Source of the DNA: Anaerolineales bacterium UBA6055
GTDB lineage: Bacteria > Chloroflexota > Anaerolineae > Aggregatilineales > Phototrophicaceae
Direction of reading: 5' to 3'
Length of the DNA: 64,000 nucleotides
NCBI GenBank assembly: GCA_002428985.1
Contig: DIYL01000047.1
Location: 325,382-389,381, forward strand
Each line of letters opens with the position of its first letter. Positions within the stretch are counted from its first letter, which is position 1. The notes beneath the pieces are model-generated. The model saw nothing but the letters and a program-made list of their open reading frames with translations. It ran no database searches and had not been told where the DNA came from. The translations under genes were made by a program, and so were the position numbers. This document shows positions 26,350-35,127 of the stretch, piece after piece.

Positions 26350-26392
26350 AAATACTCAGGTAACCTTATTATCAGGTAGCCGAAGTATTTTT
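26350..26392 (+). terminator. Terminator-like hairpin in the leader of the export operon
   Basis: AAATACT (26350-26356) pairs with AGTATTT (26384-26390), with further imperfect pairing inside (CAGGTAACCT against AGGTAGCCG), and ends in TTTTT. The minus strand also has a T-run, so it may act in both directions. It could end a short RNA or act as an attenuator for the genes from 26579. Confidence 0.65.
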
Positions 26393-26578
26393 ATCTAGGG
26401 CTTATCCAACACAAATTTCCTTCTCATCTTGCAACTTTGTGAAATTTGTCACGTAGTATATATAAAGTACCACACACTTAATATCTTCTTCTTAGCTGTG
26501 ATGACTTGGTTTAACCATCACATCAATAAAGCTTGTTACAAGGCACTAATTTACTTACGTATAAGGATAACGGTAGAC

Positions 26579-27382
26579 ATGGTATTTTTATTAATTGGGG
26601 GCGCACTCGGCTTGCTGTATGCGGCTCGAACCATCCTATCAGCGCGTTCTGAAAACCGTACACCAACATTCATCGACCAATTGGTCGTTCTTGCCATGGT
26701 CGGTGTTTTAGCATTCGCTGTTGTACTAGACAACCAGATAACGAACCAACTCGACACACTAGAATTTGGCGTGGCAGCCTTGGGGCTTGTTTTTGCCTTG
26801 TTCGGGTTGATGGCACTTTTATTAGGACGACGTGATGGTAACTCTGATGATGCACGGGGTTGGCTGAGCATCGGTATTGGTCTAATTATTGTGGCGGTCG
26901 CATTTTTCGTCCCGCAATTCAATCAAGTTGCACCATCACCCGATGATGTGGCATTTATTGTGCCGACTGCGGTGAATGATGTCGCAAGTGTGCCGAGCAC
27001 AAACGGATTGGGAGATCAACGTTTTGTCAGCAATCGCACAATGCAACTGGCACCTACCCAAACGCCAGTTGAATTGTCGCAAACAATTCCATCGCCAGAA
27101 CCGCCTGCTTTAATTTTCTTCACACCAACGCCAACACCAGAAGGATTAGCATGTAGTGGTGTGATTGAAACGAACCTCAATCTGCGGAAATATCCGAGTG
27201 TCGCAGAAGGCAATATTGTCGGGCTTGCACCAGTAGATAAAACCGTCTCGATTATTGGACGTAACCAAGCGACATCATGGTATTACATTACATTTGATAT
27301 TTATGAGGGTTGGGTCGATGCCAACTTTGTTGATGCCGACGAGGCTTGCGAGACTATCCCCACCCGTGCGTGGGCAGAGTAG
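26579..27382 (+). CDS. Membrane protein with C-terminal SH3-like domain
   Basis: A 267-residue protein. Four hydrophobic helices lie in residues 1-115 (LLIGGALGLLYAA, LVVLAMVGVLAFAVVL, ALGLVFALFGLMALLL, GIGLIIVAVAFFV). Residues ~120-195 are a Pro/Thr-rich linker. Residues ~198-260 form a bacterial SH3-like domain (LNLRKYPSVAEGNIVG, then WYYITFDIYEGWVDANFV) of the kind that binds cell-wall peptides. ATG at 26579 has AAGGA upstream; the longer frame to 26429 has none. It starts the operon that runs to 34441, only 18 bases before the first adaptor gene. Confidence 0.75.
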   Translation: MVFLLIGGALGLLYAARTILSARSENRTPTFIDQLVVLAMVGVLAFAVVLDNQITNQLDTLEFGVAALGLVFALFGLMALLLGRRDGNSDDARGWLSIGIGLIIVAVAFFVPQFNQVAPSPDDVAFIVPTAVNDVASVPSTNGLGDQRFVSNRTMQLAPTQTPVELSQTIPSPEPPALIFFTPTPTPEGLACSGVIETNLNLRKYPSVAEGNIVGLAPVDKTVSIIGRNQATSWYYITFDIYEGWVDANFVDADEACETIPTRAWAE

Positions 27383-27400
27383 TCAGGGAGGACAAAAATA

Positions 27401-28783
27401 GTGATCACACGAACCCTAATTCTTGCAGTGATTGTTGCCTTTGGTGTGCCGTTTGCATATTTCGCGACACAACAAGGTGCAGCACAACAAGAAGCACAAG
27501 AAGCAGTAAGCAATATTCAAGTATTCCGTGTCGAGACAGCAGATGTTCGTACATCGGTTGAGGCGTCGGGTGAAGTTGAAACTGACAGCGAAGTATCAAT
27601 GGCATTTGAAAGTAGCGGACGGATTGAAGAGTTGTTTGTCCAAGAAGGCGATTATGTCTTGAGTGGTAGTATCCTCGCAGTCTTAGAAAATGACATGCAA
27701 CGCATCACGTTCCAACAACAAGTACTCAATTTTAATCGTGCTGAACTCACACGCTACGATACGTTGAATATTGATGAAGATGAATTAACAATTGCTAGCG
27801 AAAGTTTGCGGGCAGCATGGCAGGGACTTGGTACAGCTGATAGTGCTGTCACTGATGCTGATATGCGTGCAATGGAAATCCAATATCAAGAGTTATTGCA
27901 AGCAGCACAAACTGCCCAAACAAATGCAGATCAAGCACCGGGCGGATTTTTTGGTGATAATTATGCACCTCTCCAAGCTGCTGCTGGTGAAGCCGCATTT
28001 AATGCTGAGCTTGCTCGTTTGCAGATGATTGCATCGCTAGAAAATGAGCAACCGGGAATTAACGCAGCTTACGGGTCTGTCCTTAGCGCACAAGCGAGTC
28101 TTGAACAATTGTTGGCGGGACCAAACGAATATACCCGTGATCGCCTAAATCTACAGGTTAATCAAGCCGAGCGTGATGTGACGGATGCTCTTGAAGATTA
28201 TGAGGCAACATTCCTCGTTGCACCACATGATGGTGTCATCTCTCAATTAAATGCTGAAGCTGGATCACTCGTTAGTCCCGGTGGACAAGTCTTACGCCTT
28301 ACCGATGTCAATAATCTCATCGTGACGATCTTTGTTGACGAGATTGATATTGGGCAGGTTGATCTAGGTCGTCGTGTGGTCTTCACTGCCGATGCAATCC
28401 CCGGCGTCGAATTTGAGGGCGAAGTGAGCAAAGTTGCCCCTCAATCCTCCACCCGCGATGGGGTTGTTGTCTATGAAGTTGAACTAACCGTTGAAGACCC
28501 TGATACGGTACTACGAGTCGGTATGACGATTGATGCAGAGATTGCTCTAGAAGAATCCCGTAACACCATTTCTATTCCATCGCGCTTTGTTACTCGCGCC
28601 CCGAATGGGGAAACGACTGTGATTGTCCTCAATGAAGCTGATGGTACACGCACCGAACGTATGGTGATAACTGGCTTACGCGGACAACAAAACACCGAAA
28701 TCATTATCGGACTTGCACCGGGCGAACTCGTCGTACTGGAAAGTCTTAATCTTGGTGGCGCACAATCACCATTTGGAGGTTAA
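27401..28783 (+). CDS. HlyD/MacA-type efflux adaptor subunit 1
   Basis: A 460-residue membrane-fusion-type protein. An N-terminal helix (about 4-24) anchors it; a lipoyl-like half-motif follows (VETDSEVSMAFESSGRIEELFV, EGDYVLSGSILAVLE), then a long coiled-coil hairpin (about 100-260), the second lipoyl half (VAPHDGVISQLNAEAGSLVSPGG), and a beta-barrel domain (about 290-380). This links the ABC exporter below to substrate outside the membrane. GTG at 27401 with GGGAGGA 8 bases upstream. Together with the second adaptor this gives two different adaptors for one ATPase. Confidence 0.88.
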   Translation: MITRTLILAVIVAFGVPFAYFATQQGAAQQEAQEAVSNIQVFRVETADVRTSVEASGEVETDSEVSMAFESSGRIEELFVQEGDYVLSGSILAVLENDMQRITFQQQVLNFNRAELTRYDTLNIDEDELTIASESLRAAWQGLGTADSAVTDADMRAMEIQYQELLQAAQTAQTNADQAPGGFFGDNYAPLQAAAGEAAFNAELARLQMIASLENEQPGINAAYGSVLSAQASLEQLLAGPNEYTRDRLNLQVNQAERDVTDALEDYEATFLVAPHDGVISQLNAEAGSLVSPGGQVLRLTDVNNLIVTIFVDEIDIGQVDLGRRVVFTADAIPGVEFEGEVSKVAPQSSTRDGVVVYEVELTVEDPDTVLRVGMTIDAEIALEESRNTISIPSRFVTRAPNGETTVIVLNEADGTRTERMVITGLRGQQNTEIIIGLAPGELVVLESLNLGGAQSPFGG

Positions 28784-28786
28784 ACC

Positions 28787-30394
28787 ATGCCTATATTGAT
28801 AATCATTGTTGCAGTTTTGACGCTAGCGACATGCTGGCAAATCTATCGTATTTCAGACTCACGTACAAACGGGACAATCATCAATGTGTTGGTTATTGCG
28901 ACTGCATTGATTGTGAGCGTCAGCTTACTTGATTTGTCCACAGGTGAGACAATTGCCCAAGATGGTACAACTGTTGACGGCATTCCTGTTATCGAGTCGG
29001 CATTTATACAAGCATCATCCGTGACCGATACAATCAATGCGACGGGTTCAATTGTGCCAAACCGCGAAGTCAGTCTAGCATTCCAATACTCTGCACGTGT
29101 CACCGAAATCCTAGTTGAAACCGGCGATCGTGTTGAATTAGGACAGGTGTTGGCACGCGTGAACGCCAGTGATATTGAGCAAATTGTTCAAGATGCGTCG
29201 TTCAATGCAGAAAATGAACAGATTAGCTTCGATGAACTTGTCGGACAACCACGCGATATTGATCTTGCCGCTGCCGAAGCTGCACTACAAGCTGCTCAAC
29301 TGAATTTTGGTGGGTCGACAGTGCTAACAGGTGCTGGCTCAACCCAATCACAAATCCAACAGCTACAAGTGGAATTAGCACAGAACCGTGCATGGCAACT
29401 GTCAATCTCACGCGATAACACCATTCAAGGTTTCCAATCGGCTGGGCAATCTCTCGAAGCCGCCAGAAACGATGATGACAATGGCAGTATTGATGCTGGA
29501 TTCTTTACAATTGATCTACCCGGACCGGATGTAAACGATTTAGAAGATCAATTTGATAGCGCACTCACGCAATACTATCTAGCCTTGAATTCACTCAATG
29601 CAGCCGAAGCGAATGTTGCCTTTTCACAAGGGCAATTCCAAGCTGAATTGGTTCGTCCGCCACGGTATGGTGGTTCACCGGGCGCATCACTCCAACGGAC
29701 ACAAGCCGAACAAGACCTTGACCGTTTGTTGAATGGTCCAGACCGTGATGAGATTGAATTCAGTCAGATTGATCTGGCATTGGCAAATCTTTCATTGGAA
29801 CAAGCTCAGCTACAACTTGGGTATGTGGAACTTGTCGCACCATTTTCAGGTATCATCACCGAAGTTAACATGACCGTCGGCGAAATCCCCCCACCTGTCG
29901 CAGCAATTGTGATGATTGATGATAGCGAATTTAAGGTCAATCTGGATATTGATGAGATTGAGATCATGATGGTGCGCGTTGGGCAACCTGTAGAATTTAT
30001 CGTAGATGCACTCCCTGATGATAGCATCACAGGTCTTGTCGAATTGGTTTCATTGACACCAAATAACGATAATCAGGTTGTTTCGTATGACGTCCGTGTT
30101 GTACTAGACGAAACAGATGCGCCGATTCGCTCTGGTATGAGCACAACCGGACAAGTTGTTGTATCATCAGTACAGGGTGCACTTGGTGTTGCACCACGCT
30201 TTATCTACAATGATGCAATCACGGGTTCACCGTTTGTCATTGTCCAAGCAGAAAGAGAACTGCAACGCATCCCAATTATTATTGGTGAGTCTAGTAACCA
30301 ACTTGTCGAAATCACAGGTGGTATTACACAAGGACAACGTGTCGTACTCATATCATCTGAGTTTATAGGGCAAGTGGACTATCGAGGAAACTAA
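28787..30394 (+). CDS. HlyD/MacA-type efflux adaptor subunit 2
   Basis: A 535-residue paralogue of the preceding adaptor, but with two N-terminal hydrophobic helices (MPILIIIVAVLTLATCW and VLVIATALIVSVSLL). Lipoyl halves: ATGSIVPNREVSLAFQYSARV, TGDRVELGQVLARV, and VELVAPFSGIITEVNMTVGE. The coiled-coil region (about 130-330) carries a longer insert than adaptor 1. It starts 3 bases after adaptor 1 with GGAGG 6 bases before the ATG. The two adaptors may form a mixed ring (inference). Confidence 0.86.
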   Translation: MPILIIIVAVLTLATCWQIYRISDSRTNGTIINVLVIATALIVSVSLLDLSTGETIAQDGTTVDGIPVIESAFIQASSVTDTINATGSIVPNREVSLAFQYSARVTEILVETGDRVELGQVLARVNASDIEQIVQDASFNAENEQISFDELVGQPRDIDLAAAEAALQAAQLNFGGSTVLTGAGSTQSQIQQLQVELAQNRAWQLSISRDNTIQGFQSAGQSLEAARNDDDNGSIDAGFFTIDLPGPDVNDLEDQFDSALTQYYLALNSLNAAEANVAFSQGQFQAELVRPPRYGGSPGASLQRTQAEQDLDRLLNGPDRDEIEFSQIDLALANLSLEQAQLQLGYVELVAPFSGIITEVNMTVGEIPPPVAAIVMIDDSEFKVNLDIDEIEIMMVRVGQPVEFIVDALPDDSITGLVELVSLTPNNDNQVVSYDVRVVLDETDAPIRSGMSTTGQVVVSSVQGALGVAPRFIYNDAITGSPFVIVQAERELQRIPIIIGESSNQLVEITGGITQGQRVVLISSEFIGQVDYRGN

Positions 30395-30395
30395 A

Positions 30396-31934
30396 ATGGC
30401 TAATAAGTCGCCCGCAGGCTCGGAATCCATTACTGCAAAAATTGCAGATCTCCGACAACAAATGCGGTCATTTGCTAAACAACGTGCTGAGGGTCTGATT
30501 GATGAAGACCTTCAGCGTGAGTTGGTGAATGATTTAAAGCAACAAATCGAAGACCTCGAAAAACAACAATCGGAACGCTCCGCCTCGACTGATGCAGGGG
30601 CAGTTAAACACGCCGAATCTGATATGGTCGACGAAATGATTGCCGAAGACGAAAGTGGTGAGGTCGTCGAAGAAGACACACACGAACATCCTGAAGTCAC
30701 AGTCAGTGAAGCATCTGATGAACCTGAACACGCTGACGCAGAAGCGGTCGCAGAAATCACTGAAGACGAGGATGCAAAAGACACAGAATCGGTTGTAGAC
30801 AACGCTGAAGACGATACAACCGAGGATGCCAAAACCGAAACCGCTGAGAAGAAAGATGACTCGACCAAACACGCGCAAACGGAAATGGTTGATGAGATGA
30901 TCGCCGAAGACGAAAGCGGTGAAGTCGCGGAAGAAGACACGCATGAGCATCCCGAAGTCACTGTGAATGAATCATCCGATGAACCCGAACACGCTGATAA
31001 ACATGCGATGACGGAAATCATTGAAGAAGAAGTCGATGCCCTCCATCGTGATGAAGAGGAATCTTCAATACGTTTAGGCGACTTTGCTGATGAGGTCGTC
31101 GTATCATCTGCGATGATCAAAGAACCTGACTATCTCAATTCGATTCATGACCCGAATGTGGTTGATATTCGTGATATCACCAAAACCTATCATATGGGCG
31201 AATTCGACTTGGAGGTACTCAAAGGGATTACCCTACAAATCAGACAAGGTGAGTTTGTGTCGATTATGGGTCCCTCTGGGTCGGGTAAATCGACACTGAT
31301 GAATATTCTCGGCGCACTGGATCAACCGTCATCAGGGGAGTACTTCCTTGATAATGTTGATGTCAGTAAATTAGGCGAAAAAGAATTGGCGGAGGTCCGA
31401 AATAGTAAAATCGGGTTCGTCTTCCAGAGCTTTAATTTGCTCAAGCGGACAACAGCACTGCGTCAAGTCGAGCTACCGTTAATTTATGGTAGCCACAAAG
31501 ACCGTGCTCGCAAAGCCAGAGAAGCTCTGGAAGCGGTTGGGTTAGGTCAACGTCTTGACCACACGCCCGCCGAGTTATCCGGCGGTCAGCAACAACGTGT
31601 AGCAATTGCCCGTGCGTTAGTCACCGAGCCGTCACTAATCCTTGCAGATGAGCCGACTGGAAACTTGGATTCGCGCAGTGGTACAGAAGTGATGCAACTC
31701 TTCCAAACGTTGAACCGTAAGAACGACATCACAACAATTTTTGTTACGCATGACCCATGGATTGCACGCCATACCGATCGCGTGATTATGTTGCGTGATG
31801 GGCGCGTCATAGCAGACCAACGTGTCAAAGAGCCACTCATCGCAGGTGAATCGGAACGTCCATCCGAAGCTGAAGAATTACAGGCGATTTTTGAATCGAC
31901 CTATTACGGCGGAGATGAAGAGGAATATACCTAG
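30396..31934 (+). CDS. MacB/LolD-type ABC ATPase with duplicated acidic N-terminal extension
   Basis: A 512-residue protein. Residues ~252-485 form the ATPase: Walker A GPSGSGKST (291-299), signature LSGGQQQRVAIARAL, Walker B LILADEPTGNLDS and the switch His in FVTHD, typical of the MacB/LolD export class. The first 250 residues are unusual: residues 12-60 form a coiled coil (LRQQMRSFAKQRAEGLIDED), then a very acidic region with an internal duplication (71-114 and 158-201) and a weaker third start (HAMTEIIEEE, about 203). Family ATPases are normally ~230 residues. It begins one base after the adaptor stop and is followed by both permeases. Confidence 0.9.
   Translation: MANKSPAGSESITAKIADLRQQMRSFAKQRAEGLIDEDLQRELVNDLKQQIEDLEKQQSERSASTDAGAVKHAESDMVDEMIAEDESGEVVEEDTHEHPEVTVSEASDEPEHADAEAVAEITEDEDAKDTESVVDNAEDDTTEDAKTETAEKKDDSTKHAQTEMVDEMIAEDESGEVAEEDTHEHPEVTVNESSDEPEHADKHAMTEIIEEEVDALHRDEEESSIRLGDFADEVVVSSAMIKEPDYLNSIHDPNVVDIRDITKTYHMGEFDLEVLKGITLQIRQGEFVSIMGPSGSGKSTLMNILGALDQPSSGEYFLDNVDVSKLGEKELAEVRNSKIGFVFQSFNLLKRTTALRQVELPLIYGSHKDRARKAREALEAVGLGQRLDHTPAELSGGQQQRVAIARALVTEPSLILADEPTGNLDSRSGTEVMQLFQTLNRKNDITTIFVTHDPWIARHTDRVIMLRDGRVIADQRVKEPLIAGESERPSEAEELQAIFESTYYGGDEEEYT
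30606..30737 (+). repeat. Internal repeat unit 1 in the ABC ATPase gene
   Basis: Encodes residues 71-114, containing HAESDMVDEMIAEDESGE and EEDTHEHPEVTVSEAS. It matches the second unit at 30867-30998 at most positions, without length change. Confidence 0.85.
30867..30998 (+). repeat. Internal repeat unit 2 in the ABC ATPase gene
   Basis: Encodes residues 158-201, containing HAQTEMVDEMIAEDESGE and EEDTHEHPEVTVNESS. Synonymous and a few conservative changes separate it from unit 1. Confidence 0.85.
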
Positions 31935-31943
31935 GAGCGATAC

Positions 31944-33167
31944 ATGAACGAAAATGTTCGCATAGCGGTTGATGCCATTCTAGCCAATAAGATGCGTGCT
32001 ACACTGACGATGCTCGGTATTATTATCGGTATTGCCTCGGTGATCGCGTTGATTAGCTTAGGGCGCGGTGTCGAAAACTTCATCTTTAGCGAGTTTGAAT
32101 TGCTCGGTGCTAAACGCTTATCCGTATCATCAGCAGAGCCTGTCGCTGATACCCGCACACGCATTGATCCGATCACGATGGATGACGTCGAGAATCTGAG
32201 GAATCCACAGATTGCGCCAAGTGTGCTCGAAACGGGTGCATCTTATAATGTCGTCGTCTTGATTGAATACATGGGCGAATCGATGGCAACAACTGCCCGT
32301 GGCTATACACCCAATCTAGCCGAGATGTTATCGTGGAATGTCCAAACGGGACGCTTCTTCACGCCACAAGAAAATGCCGACAAAGAAAAAGTCGCCTTGG
32401 TTGGCTTGGATGTCGTTGATGAGTTGTTTGGTGATGAAAATTATAATCCGGTTGGTGCACAAATCCGTGTAGATGATCAGTCATTTGAGATCATCGGTGT
32501 GATGGAAACACGCGGGTCTGCATTTGGTAATGACAATTCCGCGATTATTGTGCCAATTTCTGTAGCTCAAACGCGCCTTGCTAATGCACGTGTCGGTAAC
32601 GAAATTGCTGTCGATACAATGTATGTCGAATCTATCTCGAACGACCTAATTGATCAGACCGAAACTGAAATTGACCAATATCTCTATAACAAACATCTAC
32701 TGAACTCTGTAGATGAGCGAGATTATGAGATCAGCAATCCATCTACGATTCAAGATGCAGTACGTGGGATTACAGGACTTTTGACAATTCTACTGGGTTT
32801 GATCGCGAGCATCTCATTGTTTGTAGGTGGCATCGGCATTATGAATATTATGCTGGTGACAGTCACTGAACGGACGCGTGAGATTGGTCTACGTAAAGCA
32901 GTTGGTGCAACCCCTGACCGGATTCTCAGTCAATTTTTGATCGAAAGTATCATCTTGTCGCTATTTGGTGGCATCATTGGGATCTTCATCGGTTGGTTAG
33001 TTGCCTTCATCGGTACCGCATTGATTGATGGACTATATCTAACTGTCGACCTCGATGCGATCATTGTTGCTACAACTGTTAGTACAGGTGTTGGTGTTTT
33101 CTTTGGCTGGTGGCCAGCGCGTCAAGCTGCCCGCATGAATCCGATAGATGCCTTGAGGTATGAATAA
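31944..33167 (+). CDS. FtsX/MacB-like ABC permease, copy 1
   Basis: A 407-residue permease with the MacB architecture: a first helix (about 16-40, MLGIIIGIASVIALISL), a large extracytoplasmic MacB_PCD domain (about 40-270), then three helices in the FtsX region (about 275-400) with the MNIMLVTVTERTREIGLRKA coupling segment. GGAG 6 bases before the ATG. Next to a homologous permease, so the complex probably is a heterodimer driven by the ATPase upstream. Confidence 0.9.
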   Translation: MNENVRIAVDAILANKMRATLTMLGIIIGIASVIALISLGRGVENFIFSEFELLGAKRLSVSSAEPVADTRTRIDPITMDDVENLRNPQIAPSVLETGASYNVVVLIEYMGESMATTARGYTPNLAEMLSWNVQTGRFFTPQENADKEKVALVGLDVVDELFGDENYNPVGAQIRVDDQSFEIIGVMETRGSAFGNDNSAIIVPISVAQTRLANARVGNEIAVDTMYVESISNDLIDQTETEIDQYLYNKHLLNSVDERDYEISNPSTIQDAVRGITGLLTILLGLIASISLFVGGIGIMNIMLVTVTERTREIGLRKAVGATPDRILSQFLIESIILSLFGGIIGIFIGWLVAFIGTALIDGLYLTVDLDAIIVATTVSTGVGVFFGWWPARQAARMNPIDALRYE

Positions 33168-33169
33168 CT

Positions 33170-34441
33170 ATGTTTAGCAAAACTCGCGAAAATCTGCGGA
33201 TTGCAATCACAACCCTACGCAATAGTAAACTGCGATCAGCCTTGACCATGACGGGGATTACCATCGGTGTCATGTCGGTGGTGTTATTGCTCTCGCTTGG
33301 TCAAGCATTCGAAGCATACGTCGTCGGACAATTTAGTAGCTTTGGGTCGAACCTTGTAGCCGTTTGGGGTGAGGTCAATACAACCATTGATGTACAACCC
33401 GGCGGACCCGATCAAGACGATGCCGAACAATTGGTGAGCTTCTTTGAGCCACTGTCATGGAACGATTATCTCGCTTTGAATGATCCTTTCCGTGTCCCAT
33501 CGGCAAGCGTTGTATCGCCTGTTGCCAATATCACGACCGAAGTCCGCTGGAATGAAACTGAACTTGTAATTGTTACGGCAGGCGTAACTGAAACGTATAC
33601 CGAGGCTGTCTCGCTAGATGTCGTTGCCGGACGATTTATCTCGGAACAAGAAGTGCAAGATAACCAACGCGTGGTCGTCTTTAACTTAAACGCTACCGAG
33701 AAAATCTTTGGTGAGACCATCGGTAATCCAGTTGGAGAAAGTGTCAAAATCAATGGGTTATCGTTCGAAGTCATTGGTGTCCTTGACCTCGGGCCAGATG
33801 AACAGCAAGCGAGCATCATCATTCCGATCACAACCCTCTACCAACGTCTCAGTTCAGAGCGGTTATCAGACGGATCATTGCCAGTCGGCGTGATTATGAC
33901 ACAAGCGAATAATGCCGAAGAAGCCGATAAACTGGTTGAAGAAATTCGTGTTGTTCTGCGCGAAGAACATGACCTTGAGGATACACAAGAAGACGACTTC
34001 CAAATTTTCGCGCAAAATGCGTTTTTGGATAGTTTATCGACCATCACCGGATTGATTACAGCGTTTCTAGCTGTCATTGCAGGTATTTCTCTGGTTGTAG
34101 GTGGCATCGGCATCATGAATATTATGCTGGTAACAGTCACTGAACGGACGCGCGAAATTGGTCTACGTAAAGCAGTCGGCGCACAAAATTCGGATATTCT
34201 GCTCCAATTCATCACCGAAGCGATTATGCTGGCTGTAATTGGTGGGTTTTTGGGTACAGCCGTAGCTATGGGACTAAGTGCGATGTTATCGGCGGGTATC
34301 CCCGACCTTACCATTGTCATACGCCCAAGCAGTATCATTCTGGCAACAACTGTCTCAGTCATGATTGGTGTCTTTTTTGGTGCATTCCCAGCCAACCGTG
34401 CGGCACGCATGAAACCGATTGATGCGCTACGGTTTGAGTAA
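33170..34441 (+). CDS. FtsX/MacB-like ABC permease, copy 2
   Basis: A 423-residue paralogue of the preceding gene, starting 2 bases after its stop. Same layout, with MTGITIGVMSVVLLLSLG as the first helix and the same coupling segment (IMNIMLVTVTERTREIG). The extracytoplasmic domain diverges between the two copies while the helix region is nearly identical, as expected if each reads a different adaptor or substrate face. Last gene of the operon; a terminator follows. Confidence 0.9.
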   Translation: MFSKTRENLRIAITTLRNSKLRSALTMTGITIGVMSVVLLLSLGQAFEAYVVGQFSSFGSNLVAVWGEVNTTIDVQPGGPDQDDAEQLVSFFEPLSWNDYLALNDPFRVPSASVVSPVANITTEVRWNETELVIVTAGVTETYTEAVSLDVVAGRFISEQEVQDNQRVVVFNLNATEKIFGETIGNPVGESVKINGLSFEVIGVLDLGPDEQQASIIIPITTLYQRLSSERLSDGSLPVGVIMTQANNAEEADKLVEEIRVVLREEHDLEDTQEDDFQIFAQNAFLDSLSTITGLITAFLAVIAGISLVVGGIGIMNIMLVTVTERTREIGLRKAVGAQNSDILLQFITEAIMLAVIGGFLGTAVAMGLSAMLSAGIPDLTIVIRPSSIILATTVSVMIGVFFGAFPANRAARMKPIDALRFE

Positions 34442-34472
34442 TCTTTCCATCTCACGATATGACATTTTTATA

Positions 34473-34500
34473 GAGGCGGGTTTAAATTCCGCCTCTTCAC
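34473..34500 (+). terminator. Terminator of the export operon
   Basis: GAGGCGG (34473-34479) pairs perfectly with CCGCCTC (34489-34495); loop GTTTAAATT; a short T stretch follows. On the minus strand ATAAAAA follows the stem. Confidence 0.65.
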
Positions 34501-34534
34501 ACTTTGACCACTTATTTAGTACAGGCAAACGATA

Positions 34535-35011
34535 ATGACTGACGATTTATCCATCCGCGTCATACGTAAATTGATGGCGATGGGTCCTATATTACAGCGT
34601 GGTGTTGAATCACGAATCCAAATGAATGAAGATGATGCCACGATGATTCAGATGCGGTCACTTGCCTTGATTAGCGCTGGACCAATGACCATTAGCGAAT
34701 TAGCCCGCTTGCGTCAGGTAAGTTTGCAAACTGCCAGTGAAACTGTTAAAAATCTTGAAGACCGTGAATGGATTGAGCGTGTCCGTAATCCTAATGATCG
34801 TCGCCAGTGGTTGATCACCTTATCTCATGCAGGCTTACAACAATTAGAAGGCGCACGTAATTATGCTGTTAGTCAGATGGTGCCCCATATGAACCAAATG
34901 ACCGATGATGAATTAGAAGCCCTCAATATCGGTTTAGATGCGCTGGGGCGGATTTTTGCTGTTCCAGTTGAGACCCAATTGCCCACATCCGAAACAAAAG
35001 ATGCCTCGTAA
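34535..35011 (+). CDS. MarR family transcriptional regulator
   Basis: A 158-residue winged-helix regulator. The helix-turn-helix and wing are seen in MTISELARLRQVSLQTASET, then NLEDREWIERVRNPNDRRQWLI. The flanking helices at residues 1-30 and 105-145 form the dimer interface. MarR proteins often control neighbouring exporters and respond to small phenolic ligands; here it follows the export operon after a terminator hairpin, so control of that operon is plausible but the operator seen upstream of 26579 is of the TetR type, not a MarR site. Confidence 0.9.
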   Translation: MTDDLSIRVIRKLMAMGPILQRGVESRIQMNEDDATMIQMRSLALISAGPMTISELARLRQVSLQTASETVKNLEDREWIERVRNPNDRRQWLITLSHAGLQQLEGARNYAVSQMVPHMNQMTDDELEALNIGLDALGRIFAVPVETQLPTSETKDAS

Positions 35012-35054
35012 TTCGCTTCACGTTTGCTAAAATGCTGGTTATTGAAAAATGTAA

Positions 35055-35084
35055 GTAGAGACAGGTTGGTAAATCTGTCTCTAC
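35055..35084. repeat. GTAGAGAC-type palindromic repeat element
   Basis: GTAGAGACAG (35055-35064) pairs perfectly with CTGTCTCTAC (35075-35084), loop GTTGGTAAAT. From memory, intergenic palindromes beginning GTAGAGAC and ending GTCTCTAC are abundant in Cyanobacteria and occur in other phyla. No T-run follows; it lies between two genes on the same strand. Confidence 0.6.
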
Positions 35085-35127
35085 ACAAAATCCAATTACA
35101 TAACCAACCACCAGAAACTAATAAATC

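Larger units (their letters stand above)
26162..26578. other. Long regulatory gap before the export operon
   Basis: No gene. In order it holds a promoter (26232-26260), an operator-like palindrome (26269-26282), a terminator-like hairpin (26350-26392), another inverted repeat (TGTGATG at 26497-26503 with CATCACA at 26516-26522), and AAGGA about 11 bases before the ATG at 26579. A seven-codon frame (ATG at 26304) lies between operator and hairpin but has no clear ribosome-binding site. Confidence 0.6.

Noticed and set aside
30512..31120. A 202-codon minus-strand, Ser-rich frame opposite the acidic ATPase extension
   Set aside because: Ser-rich low-complexity sequence is what antisense of Asp/Glu/Ala codons gives; no start site or motif.
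33838..34455. A 205-codon minus-strand frame opposite the second permease
   Set aside because: Shadow frame with no ribosome-binding site, opposite conserved FtsX-region codons.
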